Positions 6,828 to 15,554 are shown, counted from the first letter of the stretch. The stretch: DNA of 34,381 nucleotides from Verrucomicrobiia bacterium (GCA_035574275.1 DATLYY010000036.1:1-34381), one strand, 5' to 3'. Notes: a model not told the origin generated them from the sequence alone. Numbers and translations are program-made.

Positions 6828-7429
6828 AGCGCGCCAGCTACCTTTACTTTTGCTTTTTCACACTCGGTATTTTCTGGGGGTGCGGCGGCACCCCCTTTTT
6901 AATCGGGGATTTCGAGTCCAACTATAAATCGAAGGTCAAGACAATCGCCGTTATGCCTTTTTCGGTTCCAGCGGGGAACCGGGGAGCCTTTGAGAACCGG
7001 GCGCTTTTGGAGGAAACCATCACCGGAGTTCTGATTCCAGTGGATTCGGCTCGTTCGTACCTTTCCCCGTTTCGCCTGCGGGCGCGGTTTGAGGGAATGG
7101 CGGATTCGGCCATCCTGCGCCTTTCGAAGGATCGCGCGGGGAAACTTCTTTCGGCGGAGGTGCTCTTATATAGCGAGGCAGTTCGGTTTCACCCGGCGGA
7201 GGGGGACAACCCGACCAGCCGGCGAATCGGCGGGGGAAAATACCAGCGGCGGGGGGTTGAGTTGTTGATGGAATTCCGGCTGGTGGAAGCGGCCAGTAGC
7301 CAGCTTTTATGGAAATACCGCGTGCGGCGGTTTGGAAAGGACGCCGAAGAGGCCGCCCGGATGACCGCGCAGGCGCTTTCCCGCGTCTGGCCGCTTCGGG
7401 CGCACGAGCCGCCTACTCCACAACCGTGA
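6824..7429 (+). CDS. Putative lipoprotein (GNA1162/DUF799-like)
   Basis: The 201-aa product has a basic start, a hydrophobic stretch and a candidate lipobox cysteine in GIFWGCGGT (the -3 to -1 residues are not ideal). The mature region begins with KVKTIAVMPFSVPAGN. It continues with AGKLLSAEVLLYSEAVRF and LLMEFRLVEAASSQLLWKYRV. This layout resembles small outer-membrane-associated lipoproteins of the GNA1162/DUF799 group, where an 'IAVLPF' strand opens the domain and a 'LLW' strand describes a trafficked component. The resemblance is by pattern only. The gene overlaps the preceding secreted-protein gene by 4 bp. Its 3' end overlaps the convergent 7413-7709 gene by 17 bp. Confidence 0.65.
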   Translation: MKRASYLYFCFFTLGIFWGCGGTPFLIGDFESNYKSKVKTIAVMPFSVPAGNRGAFENRALLEETITGVLIPVDSARSYLSPFRLRARFEGMADSAILRLSKDRAGKLLSAEVLLYSEAVRFHPAEGDNPTSRRIGGGKYQRRGVELLMEFRLVEAASSQLLWKYRVRRFGKDAEEAARMTAQALSRVWPLRAHEPPTPQP

Positions 7430-7709
7430 AAATCTCCCGGCGGCCCGACTCCGCCAGCGGGACGAATTTCCTGTACCACTCCACCCAATTTTGGTCGGCG
7501 CGGGTTTTGGCTTCGGCGCTCTCGTAGTCCGCCAGGCTTCGGTAGGTGCACTCCAAAACCAGAGTGTAGTAGGGGCCGGCGATGTCGGTGAGCAGCCGAT
7601 CCACCTGGTGCCCCGATTTTTTTATCGAAGGCAACCCCTCCTTCCAAAGCGCCAGGGCTTCTTTGGCCTTGCCGAATTTCAACTGAAAAATGTCGCGAAC
7701 GACGATCAT
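7413..7709 (-). CDS. Small NIPSNAP/ABM-like ferredoxin-fold protein
   Basis: The 98-aa protein begins MIVVRDIFQLKFGKAKEALALWKEG. This is a strand followed by a long helix, typical of the dimeric alpha/beta-barrel (ABM/NIPSNAP/Dabb) superfamily. A central strand follows (YYTLVLECTYRSLADYESA), and the helix DQNWVEWYRKFVPLAESGRREIFTVVE closes with a strand. Members bind small aromatic or lipid molecules or heme, or are uncharacterised; no catalytic residues can be assigned. A good GGAGAA lies 6-7 bp upstream of ATG 7709. The gene faces away from the RND efflux operon and is convergent with the lipoprotein gene. Confidence 0.65.
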   Translation of the reverse strand: MIVVRDIFQLKFGKAKEALALWKEGLPSIKKSGHQVDRLLTDIAGPYYTLVLECTYRSLADYESAEAKTRADQNWVEWYRKFVPLAESGRREIFTVVE

Positions 7710-7775
7710 TTTTTCTCCTTTCCTTTTCGGTTCCGGAAGAAAAACGGGCGAGCTTTTCCGGTCAAGAAGGGGTTT

Positions 7776-7803
7776 TTGACGGATGCCGCCCGGGCGTTAT
7801 ACT
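7776..7803 (+). promoter_or_regulatory. Promoter of the RND operon
   Basis: TTGACG, a 16-bp spacer, then TATACT. The same two hexamers with the same spacing stand before the second efflux operon at 13519-13546. The predicted leader is about 165 nt. Confidence 0.6.
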
Positions 7804-7808
7804 TGAGA

Positions 7809-7818
7809 AGGCGCGCCT
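7809..7818. promoter_or_regulatory. AGGCGCGCCT palindrome at the predicted RND transcription start
   Basis: A perfect 10-bp palindrome begins 5 bp after the -10 hexamer, where a repressor would block initiation. Its short length and GC content mean chance is possible. Confidence 0.3.
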
Positions 7819-7974
7819 CCCGATGGTGAGACGGCAACCTTTCCGCCGCGCGAACCGTTTTTCTTATCGGACGGCCTTTAAGACGGAAACGCCCGGCGGG
7901 TGTAGAAAGAATATCGGGCCGTAACCGGGGCGAAGATTCACGGTTATCTTCCGAAAAAGAGACAGGAGACGGAG

Positions 7975-9042
7975 TTGACGAATAAACAAAAAAAATGGCT
8001 GTGGGGAGGGGCGGTTCTGCTTCTTCTGGCCTTGGCCATCCCGAAGGTGCTTTCGCTTTCAAAATCGTCGGGCCGCACGGGGGGCGGCGGAGGCGGGGGG
8101 GAGTTGTCCGTGCGCAGCGTGGTCGTTTCCCCCCGGCCTCTGGAGGAGGTGGTGCGGTCCATCGGCACCCTTTCGGCCAACGAAGAAGTTGAACTTCGGA
8201 GCGAGCGCTCCGGAAAAATCCAAAAGATTTATTTTCGGGAGGGAGGCGCGGTAAAGGCCGGGGATCTCCTGGTCAAAATCGACGATTCGGAGCTTTCGGC
8301 CCAATTGGCGCGGGCCGAGCAACGCCGGAAGCTGGCGGAACAGCTGGAGGAGCGGCAGAAGGTGCTTTTGGAAAAAGGGGGGGTGAGCCGGGAGGAGTAC
8401 GACCGCATCTTAACGGAGCTGAACACGCTCAAAGCCGAGGAGCAGCTCATCCGGGTGCAGGTGGAAAAGACCGAAATCAAAGCGCCGTTCGACGGCATAA
8501 TCGGGCTGCGCTACGCCTCGGAAGGGAGCTACGTCACCTCGTCCGACCGGCTGGCGACTCTGCAGGATTTGGGTTCGCTCAAAATAGATTTCTCGATACC
8601 GGAAAAATACGCACGGCAGGTGAAACCGGGGGATAAAATCCTTTTCACCATCGCCGGAGCGGAGCGGCAGTTTGCCGGGACGGTTTTTGCCGTGGAACCG
8701 AAAGTGGATCCGGCCACCCGGACGCTCCCGGTGCGGGCGCGGGCCTCCAACGTGAACCGGGCCTTGATGCCGGGGGGGTTTGCCAACGTGGAGCTGGTTT
8801 TGCGTCAGGAGCGGGCGATTATGGTTCCGGCCGGGGCGGTCATTCCGGATATCAAGGGGCACAAAGTTTTTCTCTACAAGGGGGGAAAGGCGGAGGCGCG
8901 GGAGGTGCAAGTGGGGCTGCGCACCGCCGATGAAGTGGAAATCGCCGCCGGCATTTCCCCCGGGGACACGGTTCTTACCAGCGGACTTTTGCAGCTTCGT
9001 CCCGGCGCGGCCGTCCGCTTGAGCGGCGAGGCAGCGAACTAA
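7975..9042 (+). CDS. RND efflux periplasmic adaptor (membrane fusion protein)
   Basis: The 355-aa adaptor links an inner-membrane RND pump to an outer-membrane channel. It has an N-terminal anchor (KKWLWGGAVLLLLALAIPKVL) and a glycine-rich linker. The first half of the biotinyl-lipoyl domain follows (ANEEVELRSERSGKIQKIYFREGGAVKAGDLLVKID), then a short alpha-hairpin (residues about 100-150). The second lipoyl half is KTEIKAPFDGIIGLRYASEGSYV. Beta-barrel and membrane-proximal domains close the protein (VDPATRTLPVRARASN, then IMVPAGAVI). The start is TTG 7975, with AGGAG 6 bp upstream; the nearby ATG is out of frame. The pump gene starts one base after the stop. No TolC-like gene is in the window. 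Confidence 0.93.
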   Translation: MTNKQKKWLWGGAVLLLLALAIPKVLSLSKSSGRTGGGGGGGELSVRSVVVSPRPLEEVVRSIGTLSANEEVELRSERSGKIQKIYFREGGAVKAGDLLVKIDDSELSAQLARAEQRRKLAEQLEERQKVLLEKGGVSREEYDRILTELNTLKAEEQLIRVQVEKTEIKAPFDGIIGLRYASEGSYVTSSDRLATLQDLGSLKIDFSIPEKYARQVKPGDKILFTIAGAERQFAGTVFAVEPKVDPATRTLPVRARASNVNRALMPGGFANVELVLRQERAIMVPAGAVIPDIKGHKVFLYKGGKAEAREVQVGLRTADEVEIAAGISPGDTVLTSGLLQLRPGAAVRLSGEAAN

Positions 9043-9043
9043 C

Positions 9044-12000
9044 ATGAGTTTGTCGGCCGTTTCCATCCGGCGTCCGGTTCTGGCCACCGTTTTCTCTCTG
9101 GTCATTCTGCTTTTCGGCGCCATCGGCTTTTTCCGGCTGGGCGTGCGGGAGTACCCGAACGTTGACCCGGCCATCATCAACGTCAACACCAGCTATGCCG
9201 GGGCGAACGCCGACGTCATTGAAACGCAAATCACCGAGCCGCTGGAGGAGGCGATTTCCAGCGTGCCGGGAATCCGCACAATCACCTCCTCCAGCCGGGA
9301 AGGGCGCAGTTCCATCACCGTCGAGTTCGACTTGGAGGTGGATCTGGAAACGGCGGCCAATGATATCCGGGACAAGGTTTCCGGGGCGGTGCGCAATCTG
9401 CCGCCGGACGCCGAGCCGCCGGTGGTGGCCAAGGCGGATGCGGACGCCAGCCCGATTATCGTTTTGAACATCAGCTCGGCGCAACGGGATTTGCTGGAAC
9501 TTTCCGCTTTTGCTTCCAATATCTTCAAAGAACGGTTGCAGACCACACCCGGCGTGTCCGAGGTGCGGATATTCGGAGAGCGGCGCTACGCCATGCGGCT
9601 TTGGATCGACCCGCAGAAGCTGGCCGCCTACCGGCTTTCCCCCCTCGACGTGCGCAATGCGCTTTCGCGGGAGAACGTGGAGCTTCCCTCCGGGCGCATC
9701 GAGGGGAGCCGGGTGGAACTGGCCGTTCGGACGCTCGGGCTTCTTTCCGATCCGGAGGAGTTCAACAATCTGATTCTGCGGGAAGAAGGGGGAAAAATCA
9801 TCCGTTTTCGGGATGTGGGAACCGCCATTTTGGGGACGGAAAACGAGCGCTCCGGCTCCAAGGGGATGCGGGGGCCGCGGGTGGCCGTGGCAGTTGTTCC
9901 CCAGCCGGGCTCCAACCACATCTCAATTGCAAACGAAGTGTACCGGCGGGTGGAACAAATCAAAAAGGAACTGCCGCCCGATTTGGAAGTGGGGGTGGTT
10001 TTCGACACCACCCGCTACATCCGTTCTTCCATCACCGAGGTGGTGGAGACGATTTTCATCGCTTTTCTGCTCGTGCTTTTAATCATTTATCTGTTTCTGC
10101 GGGACTGGCGCACGACCATCATTCCGATGGCCGCCGTGCCGGTCTCGCTCGTAGGCGCCTTTTTCATCATGTATGCGGCCGGTTTTTCCATCAACGTGTT
10201 GACTTTGCTCGGGCTGGTTTTGGCCATCGGTCTGGTCGTGGACGATGCAATCGTGATGCTGGAAAACATCTTCACCAAAATCGAGGCCGGCCGGGAGCCA
10301 GTGGAGGCGGGGTTAACCGGTGCTCGGGAGGTTTTCTTCGCCATCGTCTCCACCACGGTCGCGTTGGTCGCCGTCTTCATGCCGATCATCTTCCTCGAGG
10401 GGCTGACGGGGCGGCTTTTCAAGGAGTTCGGCATCGTTCTGGGAGGGGCGGTGGTCATCTCCGCCTTTGTGGCTTTGACTTTGACGCCGATGCTGGCGAC
10501 CAAAATTCTGCGGCATCGCCGACACAGCCGGTTTTACCAACGGACGGAGCCCTTTTTTCAAAACCTGGCGGGCGGCTACCGGCGGAGTCTGGACCGCTTT
10601 ATGCAAAGACGCTGGCTGGGGTTCGTTTGTATCGGCGCAGCGGCCGTTTTGGTTTTCCTTTTCGGCGCGATTCTGCCGCGGGAGCTGGCCCCCTTGGAAG
10701 ACCGAAGCCGGCTTCGGGTTTCCGCCACCGCGCCGGAGGGGACTTCGTTTGAAGAAATGGACGCCTACTTCGACCGGTTAATTGCCACCTCCAAGGAGGT
10801 GGTGCCGGAGATGGAGGAACTGGTATCGGTGACCGGCGGCGGAGGGGGCGGGGTCAACTCCGGGTTTATGTTCATCACCCTGAAAACCCCCGACCAGCGG
10901 GAGCGGAGTCAAAAGGAAATCCATGCCGCACTTTCCGCCGCCGTCCGAGGGTTGACCGAGGCGCGGGCGGTCGTTTCCCAAGAGCAAACGATTGCCGTGG
11001 GAGGGGGCGGGGCGCGCTTCGGACTGCCCGTGCAGTATGTTTTGCAGGCCCCCAATCTGGAAAAGTTAAAACAGGTTTTGCCCCCCTTTGTGGAAGCGGC
11101 GCGGGAGCATCCGGCCTTCGACGCGGTGGATTTTGATTTGAAATTCAACAAGCCAGAGTTGGTGGTGAAAATCGACCGGAACCGGGCGCAGGCTCTCGGT
11201 GTGTCAGTGCTCGACGTGGCCCAGACTCTACAGCTTGCCCTAAGCGGGCAACGCTACGGCAATTTCATTCGGGACGGGAAGCAGTACCAAATCATCGGGC
11301 AGTTAGACCGGCCGAACCGGGATGAGCCGGCGGATTTGAAGTCCCTTTTTGTGCGGAGCCGGAGCGGGGAGCTGGTGCAACTGGACAATCTGGTTACGGT
11401 CATCGAAGAGGCCAATCCGCCCCAGCGCTACCGCTTCAACCGCTACATTTCGGCCACGGTCTCGGCCGGGCTGGCTCCGGGATTTACGCTCGGGCAGGGG
11501 ATTGCCGCCATGGATGAAATTGCCGATTCGCTTCTGGACGAGTCGTTTGCCACCTCTCTGGCTGGGGCTGCGCGTGATTTTGCCGAAAGCTCCTCCAGCT
11601 TGGTTTTCGTGTTTATTCTGGCCCTGCTTTTGACCTATCTGGTTTTAGCCGCGCAGTTCGAAAGCTTCCGGGATCCGTTCATCATCATGTTCACCGTGCC
11701 TTTGGCCTTGGCCGGGGCGCTTTTGACGCTCTGGTATTTCGGCCAGACCCTGAACATCTTCAGCCAAATCGGGCTGGTGATGCTCATCGGGCTGGTGACC
11801 AAGAACGGCATTCTGATTGTCGAATTCGCCAACCAGCGCAAGGCGGCCGGACTGCCGATGCTGGAGGCGGTGAAGGACGCCGCCGCCTCCCGCTTCCGCC
11901 CGATTTTGATGACCAGCTTGTCCACCATCTTGGGCACCCTGCCCATTGCCCTGGCGCTCGGGGCGGGGGCGGAGAGCCGGATGTCAATGGGGATTGGCGT

Positions 12001-12160
12001 AATCGGCGGGCTGATTTTCTCCACCGGGCTTACCTTGTACGTCATCCCTGCCATTTATTCCTACTTTTCCACCGAGCGGAAGGCGGCGGGCGCGCCGGCT
12101 TCCGCGCTTGAGCCGCAGGAAGCGGCCGTTTCGGTTGGACGGAGGGTTCAAGAGGCGTGA
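9044..12160 (+). CDS. RND multidrug/solute efflux pump (AcrB/HAE1-type)
   Basis: The 1038-aa inner-membrane proton-driven exporter has the normal length for HAE1-type pumps. It starts MSLSAVSIRRPVLATVFSLVILLFGAIGFFRL (TM1). The first porter domain contains NTSYAGANADVIETQITEPLEEAI, typical of AcrB relatives. The proton-relay residues are present: D400-D401 in TM4 (AIGLVVDDAIVMLEN) and K920 in TM10 (GLVTKNGILIVEFANQ). Two internally homologous halves with large periplasmic loops are evident. A glycine-rich patch (GGGGGGVNSGF) falls in the second porter region. The substrate cannot be deduced. The gene follows the adaptor by one base and overlaps the phosphoesterase gene by 4 bp, so the three form one operon. 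Confidence 0.95.
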   Translation: MSLSAVSIRRPVLATVFSLVILLFGAIGFFRLGVREYPNVDPAIINVNTSYAGANADVIETQITEPLEEAISSVPGIRTITSSSREGRSSITVEFDLEVDLETAANDIRDKVSGAVRNLPPDAEPPVVAKADADASPIIVLNISSAQRDLLELSAFASNIFKERLQTTPGVSEVRIFGERRYAMRLWIDPQKLAAYRLSPLDVRNALSRENVELPSGRIEGSRVELAVRTLGLLSDPEEFNNLILREEGGKIIRFRDVGTAILGTENERSGSKGMRGPRVAVAVVPQPGSNHISIANEVYRRVEQIKKELPPDLEVGVVFDTTRYIRSSITEVVETIFIAFLLVLLIIYLFLRDWRTTIIPMAAVPVSLVGAFFIMYAAGFSINVLTLLGLVLAIGLVVDDAIVMLENIFTKIEAGREPVEAGLTGAREVFFAIVSTTVALVAVFMPIIFLEGLTGRLFKEFGIVLGGAVVISAFVALTLTPMLATKILRHRRHSRFYQRTEPFFQNLAGGYRRSLDRFMQRRWLGFVCIGAAAVLVFLFGAILPRELAPLEDRSRLRVSATAPEGTSFEEMDAYFDRLIATSKEVVPEMEELVSVTGGGGGGVNSGFMFITLKTPDQRERSQKEIHAALSAAVRGLTEARAVVSQEQTIAVGGGGARFGLPVQYVLQAPNLEKLKQVLPPFVEAAREHPAFDAVDFDLKFNKPELVVKIDRNRAQALGVSVLDVAQTLQLALSGQRYGNFIRDGKQYQIIGQLDRPNRDEPADLKSLFVRSRSGELVQLDNLVTVIEEANPPQRYRFNRYISATVSAGLAPGFTLGQGIAAMDEIADSLLDESFATSLAGAARDFAESSSSLVFVFILALLLTYLVLAAQFESFRDPFIIMFTVPLALAGALLTLWYFGQTLNIFSQIGLVMLIGLVTKNGILIVEFANQRKAAGLPMLEAVKDAAASRFRPILMTSLSTILGTLPIALALGAGAESRMSMGIGVIGGLIFSTGLTLYVIPAIYSYFSTERKAAGAPASALEPQEAAVSVGRRVQEA

Positions 12161-13440
12161 GAAGCATGGGGTGGCTCTGGCTTTTGATTTTTCTTTCGTC
12201 GGCGGCTTTAATCGATTGGTACGTTTTTCAGGGGGTGAAAACGCTCACCGCCCGGCTTTCTCGCGCGTTGACCAAGCGAATCATTCATAGCGGCTATTGG
12301 GGATTAACGGCTGTGTTTTTTGTGGGCATCGCCTCCGTTCTCTTCAAATCGGGCGGGCGTTTTCGCTTGATGGTTCTGGTTTTCATTTTCTTTCTTTTCT
12401 CCTATCTCCCCAAGCTGGCGTTTGCGCTTCTCCTTGCCGCGGAGGATTTGTACCGGATAGGGAGATCGGCGGTCGTTTTTCTTTCCCGGCGTCTCAAAAA
12501 CCTTGAGCCGGGGGCCCGGTCGGAGATTTTTGAAACGCGGAGAAGATTTATCAGCCAGATGGGGTTGCTCGCGGCCAGCGTGCCGTTCGCTTCGATTCTC
12601 TACGGCGTGACCGCCGGGAAGTACGACTTTCGGGTGCGCAGGGAGACTTTGTACTTCGAGGATTTGCCGGAGGGGTTCGACGGGTTCACCATCACCCAGG
12701 TTTCGGACGTCCACATCGGCAGTTTTGACAACGAGGCTGCCGTCCAGAAAGGGGTCGATTTAATCCGGGCGCAGGAATCAGATTTACTCGTTTTCACCGG
12801 GGATTTAATCAACAACCGGGCCTCCGAGATGGAGGGGTGGATGAAAATGTTCGGCCGACTGGAGGCGCCTTTTGGCAAATTCTCGATTATGGGAAATCAC
12901 GATTACGGGGACTACGTCGATTGGCGCTCGCCGGAGGAGAAGGTCAAAAACTTCGCGGAATTGCAGGCGGTTCACGGGGAGCTGGATGTCCGGCTGCTTT
13001 TGAATGAAAACAAAGAGATCGTTCGCGGCCAAGAGCGAATCTTTTTGCTCGGTTCGGAAAACTGGGGGCGGCCGCCGTTTCGCCAATACGGGGATTTGAA
13101 AAAAACCGTCGAAGGAGTTGATCCGAAGGCGTTCAAAATTCTTTTGTCGCACGACCCGTCGCATTGGGACGGGGAAGTGCTCAATTTTTCCGAGCGGATT
13201 CCGCTCACCCTTTCCGGACACACGCACGGGATGCAGTTCGGCATCGAAATTCCGGGCTGGAAGTGGAGCCCGGTGAAATACCGCTATCCGCGCTGGGCGG
13301 GGTTGTATCAAGAAGGAAATAAATACCTCTACGTCAACCGCGGCTTCGGTTTCTTAGGTTTTCCGGGACGGGTCGGCATCTGGCCGGAGGTCACGGTCAT
13401 TACCCTCCGCAAGGGCCTGCCACCAGTTGCCGCTGCTTGA
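12157..13440 (+). CDS. Membrane-anchored metallophosphoesterase (YkoQ/YaeI-type)
   Basis: The 427-aa protein has three N-terminal hydrophobic segments (residues about 4-20, 45-63, 70-95). A fourth follows after a RRRFISQMGLLAASVPFASIL stretch that resembles a twin-arginine signal. The catalytic domain carries all calcineurin-like dimetal motifs: D184-x-H186 (VSDVHIGSF), GDLINN, GNHDYGD, LSHDPSHW and SGHTHGMQFG. Family members hydrolyse phosphoesters such as lipid-linked or UDP-sugar-lipid pyrophosphates; the substrate here is unknown. GTG 12157 overlaps the pump stop codon. An in-frame ATG at 12166 is an equally plausible start, with AGAGG 10 bp upstream. A membrane phosphoesterase in an RND operon is unusual. 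Confidence 0.88.
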   Translation: MRSMGWLWLLIFLSSAALIDWYVFQGVKTLTARLSRALTKRIIHSGYWGLTAVFFVGIASVLFKSGGRFRLMVLVFIFFLFSYLPKLAFALLLAAEDLYRIGRSAVVFLSRRLKNLEPGARSEIFETRRRFISQMGLLAASVPFASILYGVTAGKYDFRVRRETLYFEDLPEGFDGFTITQVSDVHIGSFDNEAAVQKGVDLIRAQESDLLVFTGDLINNRASEMEGWMKMFGRLEAPFGKFSIMGNHDYGDYVDWRSPEEKVKNFAELQAVHGELDVRLLLNENKEIVRGQERIFLLGSENWGRPPFRQYGDLKKTVEGVDPKAFKILLSHDPSHWDGEVLNFSERIPLTLSGHTHGMQFGIEIPGWKWSPVKYRYPRWAGLYQEGNKYLYVNRGFGFLGFPGRVGIWPEVTVITLRKGLPPVAAA

Positions 13441-13479
13441 TTTCCGATAAAAGCTAAAATCCAAGGCAATCCTAATCTA

Positions 13480-13514
13480 TTTTTCCGCAAGAAGTTGTGA
13501 TTGTTGCGGAAAAA
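13480..13514. promoter_or_regulatory. 11-bp inverted repeat upstream of the ABC export promoter
   Basis: TTTTTCCGCAA and TTGCGGAAAAA are perfect arms separated by 13 bases. The second arm ends 4 bp before the -35 hexamer. The T-run precedes the stem and the A-run follows it, the reverse of an intrinsic terminator. A regulator-binding site is more likely. Confidence 0.45.
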
Positions 13515-13518
13515 ATTG

Positions 13519-13546
13519 TTGACGGGATTGAAACTTTTGCTATACT
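13519..13546 (+). promoter_or_regulatory. Promoter of the ABC export operon
   Basis: TTGACG, a 16-bp spacer, then TATACT: both hexamers five of six to consensus. Hexamers and spacing are identical to the RND operon promoter at 7776-7803. Confidence 0.7.
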
Positions 13547-13561
13547 CGTGCGTAATTTTTG

Positions 13562-13574
13562 ACTGACGGTCAGT
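13562..13574. promoter_or_regulatory. TetR-type operator palindrome
   Basis: ACTGAC-G-GTCAGT is a perfect 6-bp inverted repeat centred about 22 bp downstream of the -10 hexamer. TGACTGAC/GTCAGT half-sites are typical of TetR-family operators at efflux promoters. No intact TetR gene is present in the window. Confidence 0.5.
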
Positions 13575-13589
13575 TTTAGGCTGGAGATT

Positions 13590-13670
13590 ATGGGTTCGAT
13601 GCAAAGCAAGGGAAGAAAAAGGAGAACCGCAAAAAAGAATAACGAAACGCGTTTGGGTTTAGTATGTTAG
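13590..13670 (+). CDS. Candidate 26-aa basic leader ORF or truncated TetR N-terminus
   Basis: The frame reads MGSMQSKGRKRRTAKKNN then ETRLGLVC and stops at TAG 13668. A GGAG sits 3 bp before ATG 13590. The stop overlaps the adaptor's ATG at 13664, and the adaptor has no Shine-Dalgarno of its own, so coupled translation would explain its expression. The basic arm followed by E-T-R resembles the N-terminal tail and first helix of TetR repressors, and a TetR-like operator lies just upstream. It may be the stub left by deletion of the repressor gene. It could also be non-coding. Confidence 0.35.
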   Translation: MGSMQSKGRKRRTAKKNNETRLGLVC

Positions 13671-14860
13671 AAACGAAAATGGAAAGTTCAAAACCAGATT
13701 TATCCTCCCTGCGAATTAATCGCGGGACTGAGTACAAATCGCCGCGCAAATGGTGGAAGTGGGCGCTGGCCGCCTCGGTCGTTCCGCTGCTTCTGCTCGG
13801 CTATTTTCTTTTGATGCGGAGTGTTTCGCCGGGGCTCACGGTTCAAATCGGCTCCGCCACCACGATTACCGGCAGCCAGGCGCAGGCGCTTTTGACCGCC
13901 TCCGGCTATGTCGTCGCTCAACGCCGGGCGGCGGTCGCCTCCAAGGCGACCGGGCGGCTGGCCTACCTTGGCGTAGTGGAAGGGGACCGGGTTCGGGCCG
14001 GGCAGGTCCTCGCCCGGCTGGAAAACGAGGATTTCGCCGCCGAGGTGGACCGGGCCAGGGCGACCTTGATGCAGGCCCGGGCAGAATCGACCGAGGCGAC
14101 CCGTTTCTATGAACGCCAGAAAAAACTTTTGGCCAGCGGCGGCATCAGCCAGCTGGAATTTGAGGGAGCCGAAGCGAGGCATCAACGGGCTTTGGCTGGG
14201 ATGGCTTCGGCCCGGGCCGCTGTAAAATCAGCCGAAGTGGCTTTGGAAAACACCTTGATCCGGGCCCCGTTTGCCGGCACAGTTTTAACCAAGTCGGCGG
14301 AAGTCGGAGAGATGGTGGCACCTCTGGCCTCCGTCGGTTCCTCGCGCGGGGCGGTAGTCACGCTCGCCGATATGAACTCGTTGGAAGTGGAGGCGGATGT
14401 GGCGGAGGCGAACATCGACCGGGTGCGGGTGGGGCTGCCGTGTGAAATCACGCTGGACGCTTATCCGGACACCCGCTATCCCGGCAAAGTGGTTAAAATC
14501 GTGCCGACCGCCGACCGCTCGCGGGCCACGGTTTTAGTCAAAGTGGCCTTTGTCTCCCGCGACCGGCGGGTTTTGCCGGAGATGAGCGCCAAGGTGAACT
14601 TTTTGCCGCAGGATACCAAGCTGTCCGGCGAAAACGAGGCGCCGGTGGTGGCTGTGCCGAACTCGGCGGTGACCTTGCGAAACGGCGTGAAGATGGTTTT
14701 TTTGGTGGAGGGGGCCACCGTCCGCAGCACACCGGTGGTCACGGGGCGGGTTCTGGGGGATTTGACGGAAATCAAGGAAGGTGTAACTTCCGGCGACCGC
14801 GTGGTTTTATCCCCGCCGGGAAGTTTGACCACCGGAATGAAAATTAAAACCTCCGAATAG
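13664..14860 (+). CDS. ABC-exporter periplasmic adaptor (MacA/HlyD-like)
   Basis: The 398-aa membrane fusion protein has a cytoplasmic N-terminus of about 30 residues, then one TM segment ([19 protein letters not shown]). The lipoyl-domain halves are residues about 85-120 ([21 protein letters not shown]) and 195-230 ([25 protein letters not shown]). A coiled-coil hairpin rich in Ala/Arg/Glu lies between them. Beta-barrel ([18 protein letters not shown]) and membrane-proximal domains follow. It would bridge the two FtsX-type permeases to an outer-membrane channel. The start at 13664 overlaps an upstream small frame; a second in-frame ATG at 13679 is possible. The ATPase gene begins 19 bp downstream. 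Confidence 0.92.
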   Translation: MLETKMESSKPDLSSLRINRGTEYKSPRKWWKWALAASVVPLLLLGYFLLMRSVSPGLTVQIGSATTITGSQAQALLTASGYVVAQRRAAVASKATGRLAYLGVVEGDRVRAGQVLARLENEDFAAEVDRARATLMQARAESTEATRFYERQKKLLASGGISQLEFEGAEARHQRALAGMASARAAVKSAEVALENTLIRAPFAGTVLTKSAEVGEMVAPLASVGSSRGAVVTLADMNSLEVEADVAEANIDRVRVGLPCEITLDAYPDTRYPGKVVKIVPTADRSRATVLVKVAFVSRDRRVLPEMSAKVNFLPQDTKLSGENEAPVVAVPNSAVTLRNGVKMVFLVEGATVRSTPVVTGRVLGDLTEIKEGVTSGDRVVLSPPGSLTTGMKIKTSE

Positions 14861-14879
14861 GGAAAACGCAAGGGAGCTT

Positions 14880-15554
14880 ATGGCCGAGCCGATTATACAG
14901 ATTGAGTCGCTTTCCAAATCGTACTACCGGGACAGCTTGGAGATTCCGGTTTTGCGGAATCTATCCTTTTCCATACCGGAAGGGGAGTTCGTCGCCTTGA
15001 TGGGGCCCTCCGGTTCCGGCAAAACCACTTTGCTGAATATGATTGCCGGCATCGACCGGCCGACCAAGGGGGCCGTCAAGGTGGCCGGCACCGATTTGGC
15101 CAAGCTTGGCGAAAGCGAACTGGCCTCCTGGCGGGCGCGGCATATCGGATTCGTTTTCCAGTTTTACAATTTGATTCCGGTTCTGACCGCCTTTGAAAAC
15201 GTGGAGCTCCCTTTGCTTTTGACCAATTTGTCCAAGGACGAACGGAAAAAACACGTCGAAACGGCGCTCGGTATCGTCGGGCTGGCCGACCGGATGCACC
15301 ATTACCCCCGCCAGCTTTCAGGCGGGCAGGAGCAGCGGGTGGCAATCGCCCGGGCTATCGTCACCGACCCGACGGTCATCGTGGCGGACGAGCCGACCGG
15401 AGATTTGGACAAGCAGTCGGCGGAGGAGATCATGGGGCTTTTGTCGCGGCTCAATTCGGAATTCAAAAAAACGATCGTGATGGTGACCCACGACCCGCGG
15501 GCGGCGGAAAAGGCGCACATCCAAAAACATCTGGATAAAGGGGAGCTTTCTTGA
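14880..15554 (+). CDS. ABC transporter ATPase (MacB/LolD-type)
   Basis: The 224-aa nucleotide-binding subunit has Walker [10 protein letters not shown] at residues 42-50, Q-loop Q94 (FVFQFYNL), signature LSGGQ at 146-150, Walker B VIVADE at 166-171 and H-loop H204 (MVTHD). The [20 protein letters not shown] segment is characteristic of the LolD/MacB/FtsE group that powers type VII (mechanotransmission) ABC systems. These do not move substrate through the membrane domains but drive a periplasmic conformational change. A GGGAG Shine-Dalgarno lies close to ATG 14880. The stop overlaps the start of the first permease by 4 bp. Confidence 0.95.
   Translation: MAEPIIQIESLSKSYYRDSLEIPVLRNLSFSIPEGEFVALMGPSGSGKTTLLNMIAGIDRPTKGAVKVAGTDLAKLGESELASWRARHIGFVFQFYNLIPVLTAFENVELPLLLTNLSKDERKKHVETALGIVGLADRMHHYPRQLSGGQEQRVAIARAIVTDPTVIVADEPTGDLDKQSAEEIMGLLSRLNSEFKKTIVMVTHDPRAAEKAHIQKHLDKGELS

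Noticed and set aside
8410-9919. Minus-strand open frames opposite the RND adaptor and pump
   Set aside because: They are shadows of well-recognised efflux genes and show no coding evidence.
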